From: a virus
Strand: one strand, 5' to 3'
DNA: 64,000 nucleotides
IMG/VR virus record: IMGVR_UViG_3300047510_001159
Location: 1-64,000 of that record
Below are positions 18,265 to 30,100 of this stretch, one piece after another. A program made the translations under genes and the position numbers. The stretch's first letter is position 1. Each line of letters begins with the position of its first letter. Below the pieces are notes generated by a model. The model was not told the origin of the DNA and did not search any database. It saw only the letters and a list, made by a program, of their open reading frames with translations.

Positions 18265-19821
18265 ATGGCTAGTAATTACTTAGAATTAGTAGATGCGATA
18301 AAAAATTCTGGGGCAACATTTCTCACACCCACTTCTAATTTTGGTTGTGGTGTTACTAGTGTTACTGATCAATCAAACGAAATTGATATTGATGGATTAG
18401 ACCTTTCTGCAGTCAACGATGCTTTAGCAGAAACTCAAGCAGCAATCGATGCTTTCGGCTCTGATGTCATGAGTGTTCTCACTGACATTGGAGCGTGGAT
18501 TCCGCCGTTAAATGATCTTGCTAATCAAACTACTGCTGCCGATGCTACTGCTTCGACAGTTGCAGACATTGACGATGACACCGCAACTACAGAATCTCAT
18601 GCTGCTGACGATTCTTCTACTGTAAGAGGAAATAATCAATTTGGTGGTAGTTATTGTGGAACTACTTGGGGTGATGAGTCTCACTGGGCTAAAGATACTG
18701 ATGGTAGTTTTGTATTCTCTGCTGCTAAATCTCCCAAGAATAATCATAAGGGTGGTGCATTTTGGGTAAACTCTGCTGGTCCTACAGTTTATAGAGTTGG
18801 TGAGTGCATGGTGATTGATGTAAGGAATCAGAATAAAATAAATTCTGGTGAAAATCCTTTATCATCCGAGTCAACTGGAACTGCATTTTCTCTATATGTT
18901 ATTGGCGATGTAAGAATCGAAAATACTGGCGATCTCAGTGTAAAAACTGAGGGAAATATTGAGTTGAGTGCTGGTAAAAAACTAACTCTTAAATCTGCAG
19001 AACAAGTAGAAATTTTAGCAGGTGCTGGACCCAAAACAGGTGCGGGAGCAACTGATAAAAGTTATGGTGGAACGATCACCATGAAGACAGGTAAGTTAGA
19101 AATTGATAAATCTTCTGAACAAACCTTAGTTGAATCTGATTACAAAAAAATCAACGGAGAAGTCGTATTTGCTATGACAAATCCAGCTGGTAACTTTGGA
19201 ATTACCTCTGCTGGATCTATGGAAATCAAAGTTACTGGTGATATGTATGAAATCATTGGTGGCAGAAAGAAAACTGAAGTCATGGCAAACATGGGAGCAT
19301 CTTTGCCTGCATTAGGAGATGCTTTATTAGCTGGACAACAATCTGGATATGTTATCACAACTGGACCAACATTCAAACCAGTTGGTGTTGGAATCCCAAC
19401 TCACGCAGAAGGATTGCCAGGAGTCGAAGGAACAATTTATCCAGTATTAAGTATTAACTCTGGTACAAAAATTCAAAATCCTTTGGTTGGTGGTTTGCGT
19501 GTTAGAGCACTGGCAGGAGACATAGACATGTCAACTCTGTCTGGAAATATTTTGATGCATAGTGAACTAGGTGTTTTGGGTTCTATCTTAAAGAAAGCAC
19601 CAACTGATAAATATGCTCCTAAAGCTACAGCACTTACCGCTAAGTTGCCAGGTGTTTATGTTGGGTCAAAAGCAACTAGAGTTGATGTTTTCAGTACTGT
19701 ACAAACAGTTATGTCTGTTACACCATCTGGTGCTCCATCACCGAAACCAGTTGATAAATCAATTGACATCAATTCAGTTACCTTAGAGATCAAAAATATC
19801 TCAGGAATTTATTTAAACTAA
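18265..19821 (+). CDS. Baseplate spike-like protein with beta-helix repeats
   Basis: A 518-residue protein. ATG 18265 is preferred over a TTG at 18247 because AGGA lies just before it. Residues 120-320 show alternating beta strands of the gp5-C/VgrG spike kind: VIGDVRIENTGDLSVKTEGN, IELSAGKKLTLKSAEQVEIL, GGTITMKTGKLEIDK, GSMEIKVTGDMYEIIGG. It probably forms the membrane-piercing needle or a stem next to the gp5-like hub. It is the last gene of the hub operon. Confidence 0.65.
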   Translation: MASNYLELVDAIKNSGATFLTPTSNFGCGVTSVTDQSNEIDIDGLDLSAVNDALAETQAAIDAFGSDVMSVLTDIGAWIPPLNDLANQTTAADATASTVADIDDDTATTESHAADDSSTVRGNNQFGGSYCGTTWGDESHWAKDTDGSFVFSAAKSPKNNHKGGAFWVNSAGPTVYRVGECMVIDVRNQNKINSGENPLSSESTGTAFSLYVIGDVRIENTGDLSVKTEGNIELSAGKKLTLKSAEQVEILAGAGPKTGAGATDKSYGGTITMKTGKLEIDKSSEQTLVESDYKKINGEVVFAMTNPAGNFGITSAGSMEIKVTGDMYEIIGGRKKTEVMANMGASLPALGDALLAGQQSGYVITTGPTFKPVGVGIPTHAEGLPGVEGTIYPVLSINSGTKIQNPLVGGLRVRALAGDIDMSTLSGNILMHSELGVLGSILKKAPTDKYAPKATALTAKLPGVYVGSKATRVDVFSTVQTVMSVTPSGAPSPKPVDKSIDINSVTLEIKNISGIYLN

Positions 19822-19900
19822 GGTCATTTCAAAATCGACCTCCAATTACCAAAAGGTCGCTAAAAAAATCTCGGCATATTTTTGCTCAAAAAAGTCGAGC

Positions 19901-19929
19901 TTGACAGACCCCCTATATACTGGTAGAAT
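19901..19929 (+). promoter_or_regulatory. Sigma70-type promoter upstream of small gene and tRNA-Leu
   Basis: TTGACA (19901-19906) and TAGAAT (19924-19929), spacer 17. The rest of 19822-19956 holds no gene that I can see. Confidence 0.75.
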
Positions 19930-19956
19930 CAGCAGTGTCGTCGCTTCAGAGTCATT

Positions 19957-20136
19957 ATGGATTCAAAGGAACACATGCTTGACAAAATCTCGGTTGACCT
20001 GTATAATAATAAGGTCATCACGAGAGGAAGCGATGGTTCGATAGTGGTGTTTAGGTGTTCATCAGTTACAGAAATGATTAATCTGATGAATGAGTGTAAA
20101 AAGTTGCTAAAGGTTGAAAACGTCACCGTAAGGTGA
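19957..20136 (+). CDS. Small hypothetical protein
   Basis: A 59-residue open frame (MDSKEHMLDKISVDLYNNKV at the start, ending KLLKVENVTVR) right after a good promoter. ATG 19975, preceded by AAGGA, is a possible alternative start. Not recognised. It ends 7 bases before tRNA-Leu, so the two may share a transcript. Confidence 0.5.
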   Translation: MDSKEHMLDKISVDLYNNKVITRGSDGSIVVFRCSSVTEMINLMNECKKLLKVENVTVR

Positions 20137-20143
20137 CTTTCTT

Positions 20144-20226
20144 GGGAGCATGGTGGAATCGGTAGACACACCAGACTTAAAATCTGTCGGGCATTGCCTG
20201 TGGGAGTTCAAGTCTCCCTGCTCCTA
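20144..20226 (+). tRNA. tRNA-Leu (UAA)
   Basis: An 83-nt class II tRNA: acceptor GGGAGCA pairs with TGCTCCT, a long variable arm (GGGC/GCCT), T-arm GGGAG TTCAAGT CTCCC, anticodon loop CTTAAAA with anticodon TAA at 20178-20180. CCA is not encoded. tRNA-Leu(UAA) is common in cyanophages and suits their AT-rich codon use. Confidence 0.95.
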
Positions 20227-20253
20227 TTTCCACTAAATATTTTGTAGTGGAAA
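20227..20253 (+). terminator. Hairpin after tRNA-Leu
   Basis: A 9-bp stem TTTCCACTA/TAGTGGAAA with a 9-nt loop starts right at the tRNA 3' end. It could serve tRNA 3' processing or weak termination; no long T-run follows. Confidence 0.5.
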
Positions 20254-20258
20254 ATGTT

Positions 20259-20525
20259 ATGAAATACACATTATCTCAAGCATATTGTTTTTATATGGGT
20301 GAGGTTGTGCGTATGTATTTCATACAAGATCTTCCATACACATTTGATGAGTTACCTCAAATAATTCAAGATCATCCTTCTGTTCAAACAGAAGCACTCT
20401 CTTATAGAGATTATGATGATGAAGATTTATACAGGATATCAAATTATTTGATAATGGAAGAAATGCACCCTTTGATGTATGATATTGAAGTAGAAAATCC
20501 TGAGTTGTTACCTAAAGATGATTGA
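20259..20525 (+). CDS. Hypothetical acidic protein
   Basis: An 88-residue protein starting MKYTLSQAYCFYMGEVVRMY, rich in Asp/Glu and Tyr (SYRDYDDEDLYRISNYLIME). The ATG at 20259 is chosen because a GTG at 20247 lies within the tRNA-trailing hairpin. It overlaps the cpeT-like gene by 8 bases, so the two are probably coupled. Not recognised. Confidence 0.65.
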   Translation: MKYTLSQAYCFYMGEVVRMYFIQDLPYTFDELPQIIQDHPSVQTEALSYRDYDDEDLYRISNYLIMEEMHPLMYDIEVENPELLPKDD

Positions 20526-20991
20526 CAAATTTTGTGAATATTTTGAAGGAACGTTCGACAACAAAATGCAAGCAATGTCTTATCCGACAAAGTTTGCTAT
20601 GATCGAGTTAATCCATGAAAAACTCGATGATAATAAGTTTCGGTGTATTCAGCGTTACTACGTCGATAAACAAGAATATCGAAGAGCAGTAATCGAGGTT
20701 ATTGCTCAAGATACTAACATTCTTGTGAAAAACTACAAAGAAGATGGGGGGTTGACATACCTGCCAGGGTGTGATATACTATTTGAATCGATAGGCGATG
20801 AGTTCCACGGCAAAAATCTGTGTAAAGAATGTTTTGTTACTTGGGCTGGGAACCAAACCTATCTTCAAACCGAAAGTATTCTCGGAAACAATTACTATCA
20901 TGTAATTGATAAGGGATACGATATAAATACCGACAAACACATATGGGGTTCCTTTAACGGGCAATTCCAGTTTGTCAAATCGCCCTTGTAG
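20518..20991 (+). CDS. cpeT: CpeT-like phycobiliprotein lyase
   Basis: A 157-residue protein with the CpeT/CpcT pattern: FCEYFEGTFDNKMQAMSYPT at residues 5-24 (compare F.GxFDNxxQA), a QRYYVDKQEYRRAVIEV stretch, GCDILFESIGDEFHGKNLCK, then TYLQTESILGN and a C-terminal DKHIWGSFNGQFQFVK. CpeT enzymes attach phycoerythrobilin to phycoerythrin, and cyanophage copies are known auxiliary metabolic genes. This supports a phycobilisome-bearing host. The last 10 bases (L and stop) lie inside tRNA-Thr, and a strong promoter for that tRNA sits inside the gene. Confidence 0.85.
   Translation: MIDKFCEYFEGTFDNKMQAMSYPTKFAMIELIHEKLDDNKFRCIQRYYVDKQEYRRAVIEVIAQDTNILVKNYKEDGGLTYLPGCDILFESIGDEFHGKNLCKECFVTWAGNQTYLQTESILGNNYYHVIDKGYDINTDKHIWGSFNGQFQFVKSPL
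20752..20780 (+). promoter_or_regulatory. Extended -10 promoter inside cpeT
   Basis: TTGACA (20752-20757), 17 bp, TATACT (20775-20780) preceded by TGA. It points to independent transcription of tRNA-Thr from within the lyase gene. Confidence 0.7.
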
Positions 20992-21053
20992 CTCAGTGGT
21001 AGAGCAGCGGTTTTGTAAACCGCTGGTCGTCTGTTCGAATCAGATCGGGGGCT
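20982..21053 (+). tRNA. tRNA-Thr (UGU)
   Basis: A 72-nt cloverleaf: acceptor GCCCTTG with CGGGGGC (two G-U pairs), anticodon stem GCGGT/ACCGC, loop TTTGTAA with anticodon TGT at 21014-21016, T-loop TTCGAAT. Its 5' acceptor strand contains the stop codon of the cpeT-like gene (TAG at 20989-20991). Confidence 0.95.
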
Positions 21054-21078
21054 CTCCGTGTGAAGGAAGTCAATTAAG

Positions 21079-21103
21079 CCTGAGGATGCCCTCAGGTTTT
21101 TTT
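21079..21103 (+). terminator. Rho-independent terminator after tRNA-Thr
   Basis: CCTGAGG (21079-21085), loop ATGC, CCTCAGG (21090-21096), then seven Ts. Confidence 0.9.
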
Positions 21104-21104
21104 G

Positions 21105-21112
21105 TATAAATA
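21105..21112 (+). promoter_or_regulatory. T4-type late promoter (TATAAATA)
   Basis: A perfect TATAAATA directly after the terminator and 38 bases before the giant structural gene. It marks the switch from the tRNA/cpeT unit to late transcription. Confidence 0.85.
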
Positions 21113-21150
21113 ACTCAGAAGAAATCTCCATACTACGGGTTACTGAGAAG

Positions 21151-24100
21151 ATGCCATTAACAAGATTAGATAATCTTATTTCTAGTAAGACTGGTAAATA
21201 TCTTTATGTTTCACCTGACGACTTTAATGCTACAGATGCCTTAGATAATAGGGGAAATTCACCTCTAAGACCATTTGTAACCATTCAAAGGGCATTTCTA
21301 GAAGCGGCTAGATTCTCATATCTTCCAGATGTAGATAATGACAGATTTGACCAGTTTACTATTATGCTGGCGCCTGGTAATCACTACATTGATAACAGAC
21401 CAGGAGTTACTGATGTAGAAGAGTTACCCGTATTTCAATTCAATCAAGCAACCAATGAGTGGGAATCTAACACTAATGTTAGTTTCAATTTAAGCGATCC
21501 TAATAATATTCTCTACAAATTTAATGGTCGTGATGGTGGTGCAACGATTCCTAGAGGTACTTCTCTCGTAGGTACAGACCTTCGTAGAACTCAGGTTCGT
21601 GCTCTATATGTTCCAGATCCTGCAGACAAAGATGTTCCTCGTACCGCTCTTTTCAACGTAACTGGCGGTTGTTACTTCTGGCAATTCACCATTCTTGATG
21701 GTGATCTAGAATCAAGTTCACCACTTTATAATGTTGGTAGTCCAGTTGGTATTGGTAAAGTATATACTCAACCTGGCAGCACTACCAATTTAGCGATTCC
21801 TGAATTCTCTCACCACAAAATGACAAACTTTGTCTTTGCGGATAGAGAGGATCTAGGTCTTCTTTATAGAAAGATTGCTCGTGTATTCAGTGACTATCAA
21901 CCAGCGATTGATGACGTATATGTAGAAGGTTCTACCACTCCAGTAACTGATGCTTGGTTATCGAGCGCCACATATCAAATTAGTGATAGAGTTATCTACA
22001 ATGGAAAGGCATATATTGCCAGTGCATCTTCAACGAATGTTATACCAGGAACAGATGATACTAAATGGTCTCTGTTGGTAATCCGTGGTAGAGAATTTGA
22101 TTATAGAGTACAAGAAAACAGAATTGTTGGACCACTTTCTGATGCTGTTAGATTAGATGAAGTATCAGTTACAGATTCTTCTCCAGCTGGTATACTTAGT
22201 GTAAAAGTTAGAACTAAAATCAATCACGGATTTTTCCCAGGGCAATATGTTGCCATTACAAATAATGGATTGAATACCTCGTTGAATGGAGTATTCAAAG
22301 TATATTCTATCAGTCAAACTGATCCAAAAGAATTTACCTACAGAGTTCAAACCACTGCCACTGGTTTAGGTCTTCTAAGCGGCGCCACATACACTGCTGT
22401 ATCTTCTCCAGCACTTGATACTAATGCCACCGTACAGGCGGAAGTAGACAGCGTAGAATCGGCATCTCCATACGTCTTCAACGTTTCGATTCGTTCAACT
22501 TGGGGTATTTGTGGTATCTGGGCTGATGGTCGCAAGGCAACTGGTTTCAAATCGATGGTTATCGCCCAGTATACGGGTGTTTCACTACAGAAAGACGATA
22601 GAGCGTTCATTCGTTACGATGAGTTCAGCAACACATGGAATCAGGCACCTCTAACTGATGCGTTTGCTACCACTCCTTATCACATCAAGGGTGATGCATA
22701 TTGGAAGGATGATTGGAGAAACTTCCACGTTCGTGCTTCGGATGACTCATTCATTCAGAACGTTTCGATCTTTGCTGTAGGTTTTGCTGATCACTTCCTA
22801 CTTGAGTCTGGCGGTGACATGTCAATCACCAACTCGAACTCAAACTTCGGTAACACTTCGATGCACTCGAAGGGTTATAAAGGATTTGCATTCAACCAAG
22901 ACAAGGGTGGATATATTACTGATATTATTCCTCCAAAAACTCTTTCTTCGTTGAATAAATCAAAGCAACAATATTATGTTCTTGATTTCCCTTACACTAG
23001 ATCTTCTAGTAACACCAATAAACTATATCTTGGATCCGAGACGACAAGAAATCCAGAAGATCGCCCAGCATCTACTGTAAATGGATATAGAATTGGTGCT
23101 AGAAGAAATGAAAAAATCTATGTTAAATTAGATAATACTAACGTTAAATCAGCTGAACTATCTCCATCTGGATTTAAAAAATGGACTGCTGCTGTAAGCA
23201 CATTAAATCCAACTGGTGGTACTGTATTTGATGCAGCATATAACAAAGCACAAGATGCTGCCAACCTAATTGATGCAAATAAAACATTCATTCAATCTGA
23301 AGCATTTGGATATATTCTAGAGAAATATCCATACCTACAAAATAGACCATATGTAAATCCAAATATTACATCTGAAACTGGTCGTTATAGAGACGCTAGA
23401 AATCTTATTCTCGCAAACAGAACTGAAATTATTGATTATGCGTTTGCTCAGATGCAAACTGCGTTCCCATCATTTACCGTTCCTGGTTCGCAGAATGATA
23501 AGTGTAAGAGAGATATTGGATATATTGTAGATGCTATTGCTGCTGATCTTTATGATGGCGGTAATGCAAACATGATTGCCGCAACCAGAGCATACTTTAC
23601 TAATGCTGGTGCCCCTCTTAGCAATGGACTTGCTGGTGAAGAAACACAATCAATCTTTGCTTTCAATAGAGCAAAAGATTGGTGTAAAAAAGCAATTTCT
23701 AACCTATTAACAAATAAATCACTTTTATCTGTTACTTCAATCACAAGTAGTGGTACTACAATCACCGTTACTTGCAGCACCCCACATAACCTCACCTCTG
23801 GAACATTTGTTACCATTGGTGGTGCAACTCAAACTGAATATAATGGCAAATATGCAGTTCTTTCTGCTGGATTAACAGCAACTCAGTTCAGATATACTGC
23901 TGCTGTTGCTCCTTCAGTTTCTCCTGCAACTGGTGCGTATTATGTTTCTAATATCACTATTGATCCAGTTAACGATGATCCTAGTGTAGGTAGATTTAAG
24001 GATTCTTATGCTCTAATCAATAGCAACAGAACCGAAATTATTGATACTGCATTCTCTCAGATGCAGGCGGCATTCCCAACCTTTGTCGTTCCTGGGGGTA

Positions 24101-27100
24101 ATGATACCAAGTGTAAGCGAGATATTGGTTATATTGTAGATTCAGTTGCACAGGATTTATTCTGGGGTGGTAATGAATTTACAGTTGGTGCTGTAAGAGA
24201 ATATTTTACTCTTTCTGGAACTCCTCTTTCTGGTGGACTAGTAGGTGAAGAAACACAATCTGTATTTGCTTTCAATGCTGCTAGAAATCTTGTAAAGCAG
24301 GCAATCACAAACCAACTTACGGTTAAGAATCTAACTATTTCTGCTGGTCCTTCAGTTGCTGGTGGCGGTGGTGGAAACATTGCTAATACTTCTGCAAGTT
24401 CTTGTGCAGACGTTAGAACAACAGTTGACAACTTATTTGCTATTGTTACTGGTGTAATTACTGCTGGAACTCTAACCAATCTTCCTGCGGTTGATAATGG
24501 TGATTGGGATTGTGCTAATGTTAGAAACACAATTGATACATTAGTTACTATTATCAATACTTCTCTTGCTAATGGTAATTTAAACGGACTACCAACTGAA
24601 AATCCAGGTCAGTGGTCACAAATTAGTGAAGCAAGTAAGTGTAAGCGTGATATTGGATATATCATTGAAGCAGTAACTTCTGACTTAAGATTAGGTGGTA
24701 ACGAAAATACTATTAATGCAGCAGAAGCATACTATACTGCCATTCCTCTGAATACAGATACCACTGATGGTAATCAAGATGGATTTACTCTAGATTATAT
24801 TGAAAATGAAAGACCAGAAACTATTGATGCTTACAATTATGTAAGAAACTTGGCGATTTCTTCGATGAGAAATCACAATACTTACATTAATAACGCAACA
24901 ACAACTTCTGGATCTGCAATTGTTACACTTTCCAGCACAGTTGGACTCTCTATTGGTATGAGAGTAAGAAGTGTTGATGCAATTCCTACCTCTTCTTCTT
25001 CGGTAGTTAATTTCACATCAACTATTCCTAGCACCGCATACATCAAAAAAATTGGTGATGGAACCAACGGATTAACCAGCAATCAAATTGAACTTGGAAC
25101 ACAAGGAAGTAGATTTAATAGCGGTACTACCGTAAATGCAACTGCTTCTTCAACAACGGTAAAACTATATGTTGAACTAACATCTGGTCTTTGGAGCACA
25201 GCACTCGATCCAATTACAGATTCCGCAGTTATTCAAGATTATAACTACCTTGCTGCTGGAGACCCATCAACTGGTGCTCCTGGTGGAGAATGTGCTTCAA
25301 CTGCTTTATCTATTACAAATTACTTCCAGACAATTAGCACCATCATTAATTCTGGTGTTGGAACTGTACCTAGAGTTGCTTCTACTTTAAATACGGGAAC
25401 ACTTGCTCAAAGATCAACATTGTTCACGTTAACTGAGTATGATAGCAATGGTGCTGCTACAACAAACCCACATGATTTAGAAACAGGAACACCAGTTAGA
25501 TTGGTTCCTAGAGCTAAAGCAGGAACAAATCCAGATAAAAGAGTTATACGTCTTCCAAAGGGATTTGATACCAACACACTATACTATGTAATTGCTCCAG
25601 GTAGAAGAACTGATCCATTTAATTATGCTACTTCGATTGGATTTAATGGATCCAACCAACAAAATCTAATGCTTGCAACAAGCGAAGAAAATGCTGCTGC
25701 TGGTATTTACATTTATTCTTCCGAAACTGATGCGGTTGACTCTCAGGTTGAGATTGATGTTTATCAGTATGTTCTAGATATCAAATACGATCTACATCAA
25801 TATCAAACTGGATTAGCATCTGGAAGTAGCACAGAATTTGAGACTGACAGACCACATATTTTCGATAAACCAACACCAAATACTACTTTACAGAGAGTAT
25901 TCTTTAGAGTAGGTAGTGATATTTCTGGAAGTGCTCTTCCAACATTATCTTCTTCTTTTGGCGGAACAACCCTATCCAGTAAAGTAGAATATTATGTAAA
26001 TTATGTCAGTAGCACAAGATTTACTATTCACGAGTCTGCAACAGTAGATAGTGGTGGCAATCTTGTTTTATCTTCTCCAGTAACGTTCCAAACAGGTAGC
26101 ACTGCTAAGTTCTATACTTTTGCGAGCAAGAAGAGAAGCCCAATGAAATTTGATCCAGTGGTTGGAACCACTGCTTCAAATAACAATGGATCTTGGTATA
26201 TCAATACTTTAGTATCTGGAAATGAAATTATTCCTAAGATGAAGGAATCAATTTTTGAAGGAAGAATTGCTCCAACAACTGATACCTATTATGAAAGAGT
26301 GGTTGATACCAGATCTAAGGAAGATAGAGTTTATAGATTACGTTATGTAATTCCTAAAAATCTCAAGACAGTAAGAGATCCTTTAAATGGATTTGTTCTT
26401 AAGATTAGAACTGATGAAAAGAGAAGACTACTACCTCAAAAAATTCTTCTAAAACCAACATCAACTGGTTCTAGTGTTGCTAACTTTGTAGCACCAGTAA
26501 CTGGCGAAAAGTTGGGACTAACCACTGCAGAACAATTAGTTTTAAATCCTAATTACATCAGTACTTATGACTCTTCACCAGCTGGTAATCCTAAGCGTGT
26601 AGAAACTAATTCTAAAATTTCATTCACCATTCAGTCTGCTAGAAAGAGACAAATCTCTAATCAAAATTATCTAGAATTAACTGTATTTGATATTGGTGTT
26701 GATAATAATGATTACAAGACAAAACTATTCACAACCGTAAAAATTTCTGCTCCTCAAGGTGGATCGGGTAACTTTATCGGTAGTATTCCTAATTCAAATA
26801 ACACAAATAAAGTTACGTGGTCTGGAAATTCTTCTGGAACTGCTTATGTACATGCTTATTTTGCATATCAAAATAACTATTACATGATCTTGAAAGATTT
26901 TGCTGGTAATTCTAGTATTGATTACAATAATAACGTAACCACTACTTTCAGTCAGGGAACTGGATCTACAAAAGTTACTGCTACTCTTCTAGAAGATGCA
27001 AACTCAGGAAGATCTGATATTGCTAATTTCTTGTATGTTATTGAGGGTGCTAACGTTTACACGATGACTCCTGGTGATACACTTAATGATGATAATGGAG

Positions 27101-30100
27101 TTTCGTACACTATCGCTGATGTAGAAGACGTAGATGATTTTGAGAATACTTATTATATTTTTGATATTAATACAATTCGCAGAAGAATTTTCGGACAACA
27201 AGATGGTGTTTATTACTTGACTTGTCTCCGTGGTGACATCAGACCTTATCCTACTGGATCTGGTGTTGGGGAAAACTTTAGAAACTTTAGATTCTCGCAA
27301 CCAGTATCAAAAATTTACCCAGAATTCTATAAAAATGATCCTGAGTGGTACAAGGGTATAGACACAGGTTCTGCTACTTTACTAGATCCTCCAGCTACGA
27401 TATCTGCTGCCGACAACTATGTTCATGGATTGGTGACAGTTAACGATTCTAAAGGATCTCTTACCAAAGAAGTTGTTTATGATTTAATCAGTGATTCTGG
27501 AACCAAACTCAATACATTTACTGGATCAAATGTAATTCAAGCACAACCAGGATCAGCATCTGCTGGTTCTGAAGCAAGAAAAATTTCTATCTGTGGAGAT
27601 TCGCCATATCCACTGGAGAAGAAACTTTATGTAGAACTTCGTCGTCCATCTATTGCTCGTTCTGGTAACCACACCTTTGAATACCTAGGTTTCGGTCCTG
27701 GTAACTACTCTACTGGTTTCCCAGCGCGTCAGGAAGTCGTTCTAACGGACACGCAAGACTTCTATGCTCAAGCGAAGCGTGAGGACGCTGGTATCGTCTT
27801 CTACACGGGTCTAAACTCTAATGGCGACCTTTATATCGGTAATCGTAAGATCAATGCTATTACAGGCGAAGAGACATTCCTAGAGCAGGCAATCTTGGTT
27901 GAATCTGCTGACGAAACGGAAGATATTGGAACTCTTGTAACAACATTTGATACTCCAGTTACGTTCAATGATATCATTACAGTATCTGGATTAGAGGGAA
28001 CCAAGACAAGCACATTCTTCTGCCCAGTTGCTATTCAAAGTCCAACAATGCTTGGAGCTGTATTGAACAGCAATGCATTGACAATTTATACCGATACAAG
28101 TGGAAAACCATTTGCTGATGGAAATTATGATCAAAGACTAGAGACAAATATTGCTGGTCAAAAAACAGGAGATATCACCCTACATCAGAATACTATTTCT
28201 TCTGCCGTTTGGAATATGCATCCACGCGGTACACAGAGATACACATTTAGAGGTGCTATTTCTAATGTAACACCAAACACAACTTCATTATATGGTGCAG
28301 ATCAACCAGCAAACGCATACTTCAATACTTTAGCGCCACTCGCATCTGGTGATGTATTGTTCAAGGGAGCACAGACCTTATTTACTGGTTCTCTCGCTTG
28401 GGTATATGCGAACGATTATATTACTATTGATAATCAGTCATCGGTTGGAGTAAATCCACAAATTCTAGGAATTCAAGGAAACTCTACTGGAACTGTTATT
28501 AGATTGAATTGGAATACAGGTGTTACTAACAATACACTTGGTATTACATCTTCAACTCAAATTAGAATCACTGGTGCAACTGGAAGTCTACAGGGAGTTA
28601 ATGGTGTATGGCCTGTATATTCAAGTGTATTGGATCCATTTGCTAGTGGTAACGCATATGTTAATATCTTAACTAATGCTAATTTACCAATTTACACTGC
28701 AATTCCAACACCAAATAATGGATATCCTGTTGATCAAGTAGCACAACCATCTATCAATATTGCAAGATCTCAAACTGCATTTAAAGAAGTGGGTGTAATT
28801 GGTGCAGAAGCACTAAGAACAGAAACTACTAGCATTGGTGATTATAAATTAGGTATTAATACAGTTGCTAGATCTGCACACACTGCTTACAAAACTGCAT
28901 TTGTTTCTACTGAGACAACTCCAAGAGCTAACTTAGATCTAGTTGGTAATGCATTTATTAGTGGTAAGAAAATTTTATCTTATTCCACTGAATCTTCTAC
29001 TACCAAAACTGAGACAAATCAGGATTATGCTTTCTTAGTTGGTGGTGATAGTGCAACACCTTCTAATATTTCAACCTTAAGAGTTGCTACCACTCCGAAT
29101 GGATTAACAAATGGTAGAGTAGGTATTAATGCTACTCATGCTCAACTTGATCGCAACTTTGTTGTTGTTGGAACATCAAGATTTACTGGTTCACTAACTT
29201 TCGAAGATGATTTAGCAGTTAATGGTGGCGATCTAACCACAACTGCCACAACATTCAATCTATTGAATACTACTGGTACTGCTACAACCTTGAATTTTGC
29301 TGGGTTTGCAACTACTGCAAATCTATTCAATAGTGCAACTAGTGCTCAAACTTTAAATATTGGCAATTCTGCTACAACGCAAAGTCTTTCGATTGGCACT
29401 GCTGCTACTACTGCTACACTAAATCTACACACTGGCGCTACAACATCGACTATTAATATTGGCAATGCTTCTTCTTCTCTAACTGCTGTATCCAACATCA
29501 CTATTGGTGGCGCATTTAATAATTCATCTGGATCCAGACTAACAATTAGAAATAAGAACGTACAATTAGATGGAGATCTTGAAGTTAATGGTGGTTCTAT
29601 CAAGACTAGTGCTACTACCTTTAACTTCCTCAACAACCCAGGAACAGCAAACGTACTTAACATCGGTAATTTTGCCGCTGTCATCAATATGGGTGCGGTT
29701 GCTGGTAATACTACTATCAGAAACTCTCTAATCGTTAATGGAAATATCACCGATTATGGTGATTTAACTATCATCGGTGGTCTTAGAAATTCTTCGGTAA
29801 GCGTAACTAGAGCATCTCTCAATACAACTGCTGCAGCACATACCATTGGTTCTCTTGCTAATCTCAATGTTACTTACTATGAGTATATTGATGATATTGA
29901 TGGCGCTACAAATATCACTTCAATCACGAGCAATACATTCTCTGTAATTGATAATAAGTTCTATAATAATGATATAATTAGATTTGCAAATATTTCTAAT
30001 TTCACTGGAGTTACTGCTGGTGTTGATTATTATGTAATTAATAGAACTTCTAATAGTTTCCAGGTATCTACTATTCTTGGCGGATCTGCTGTTACCATAA

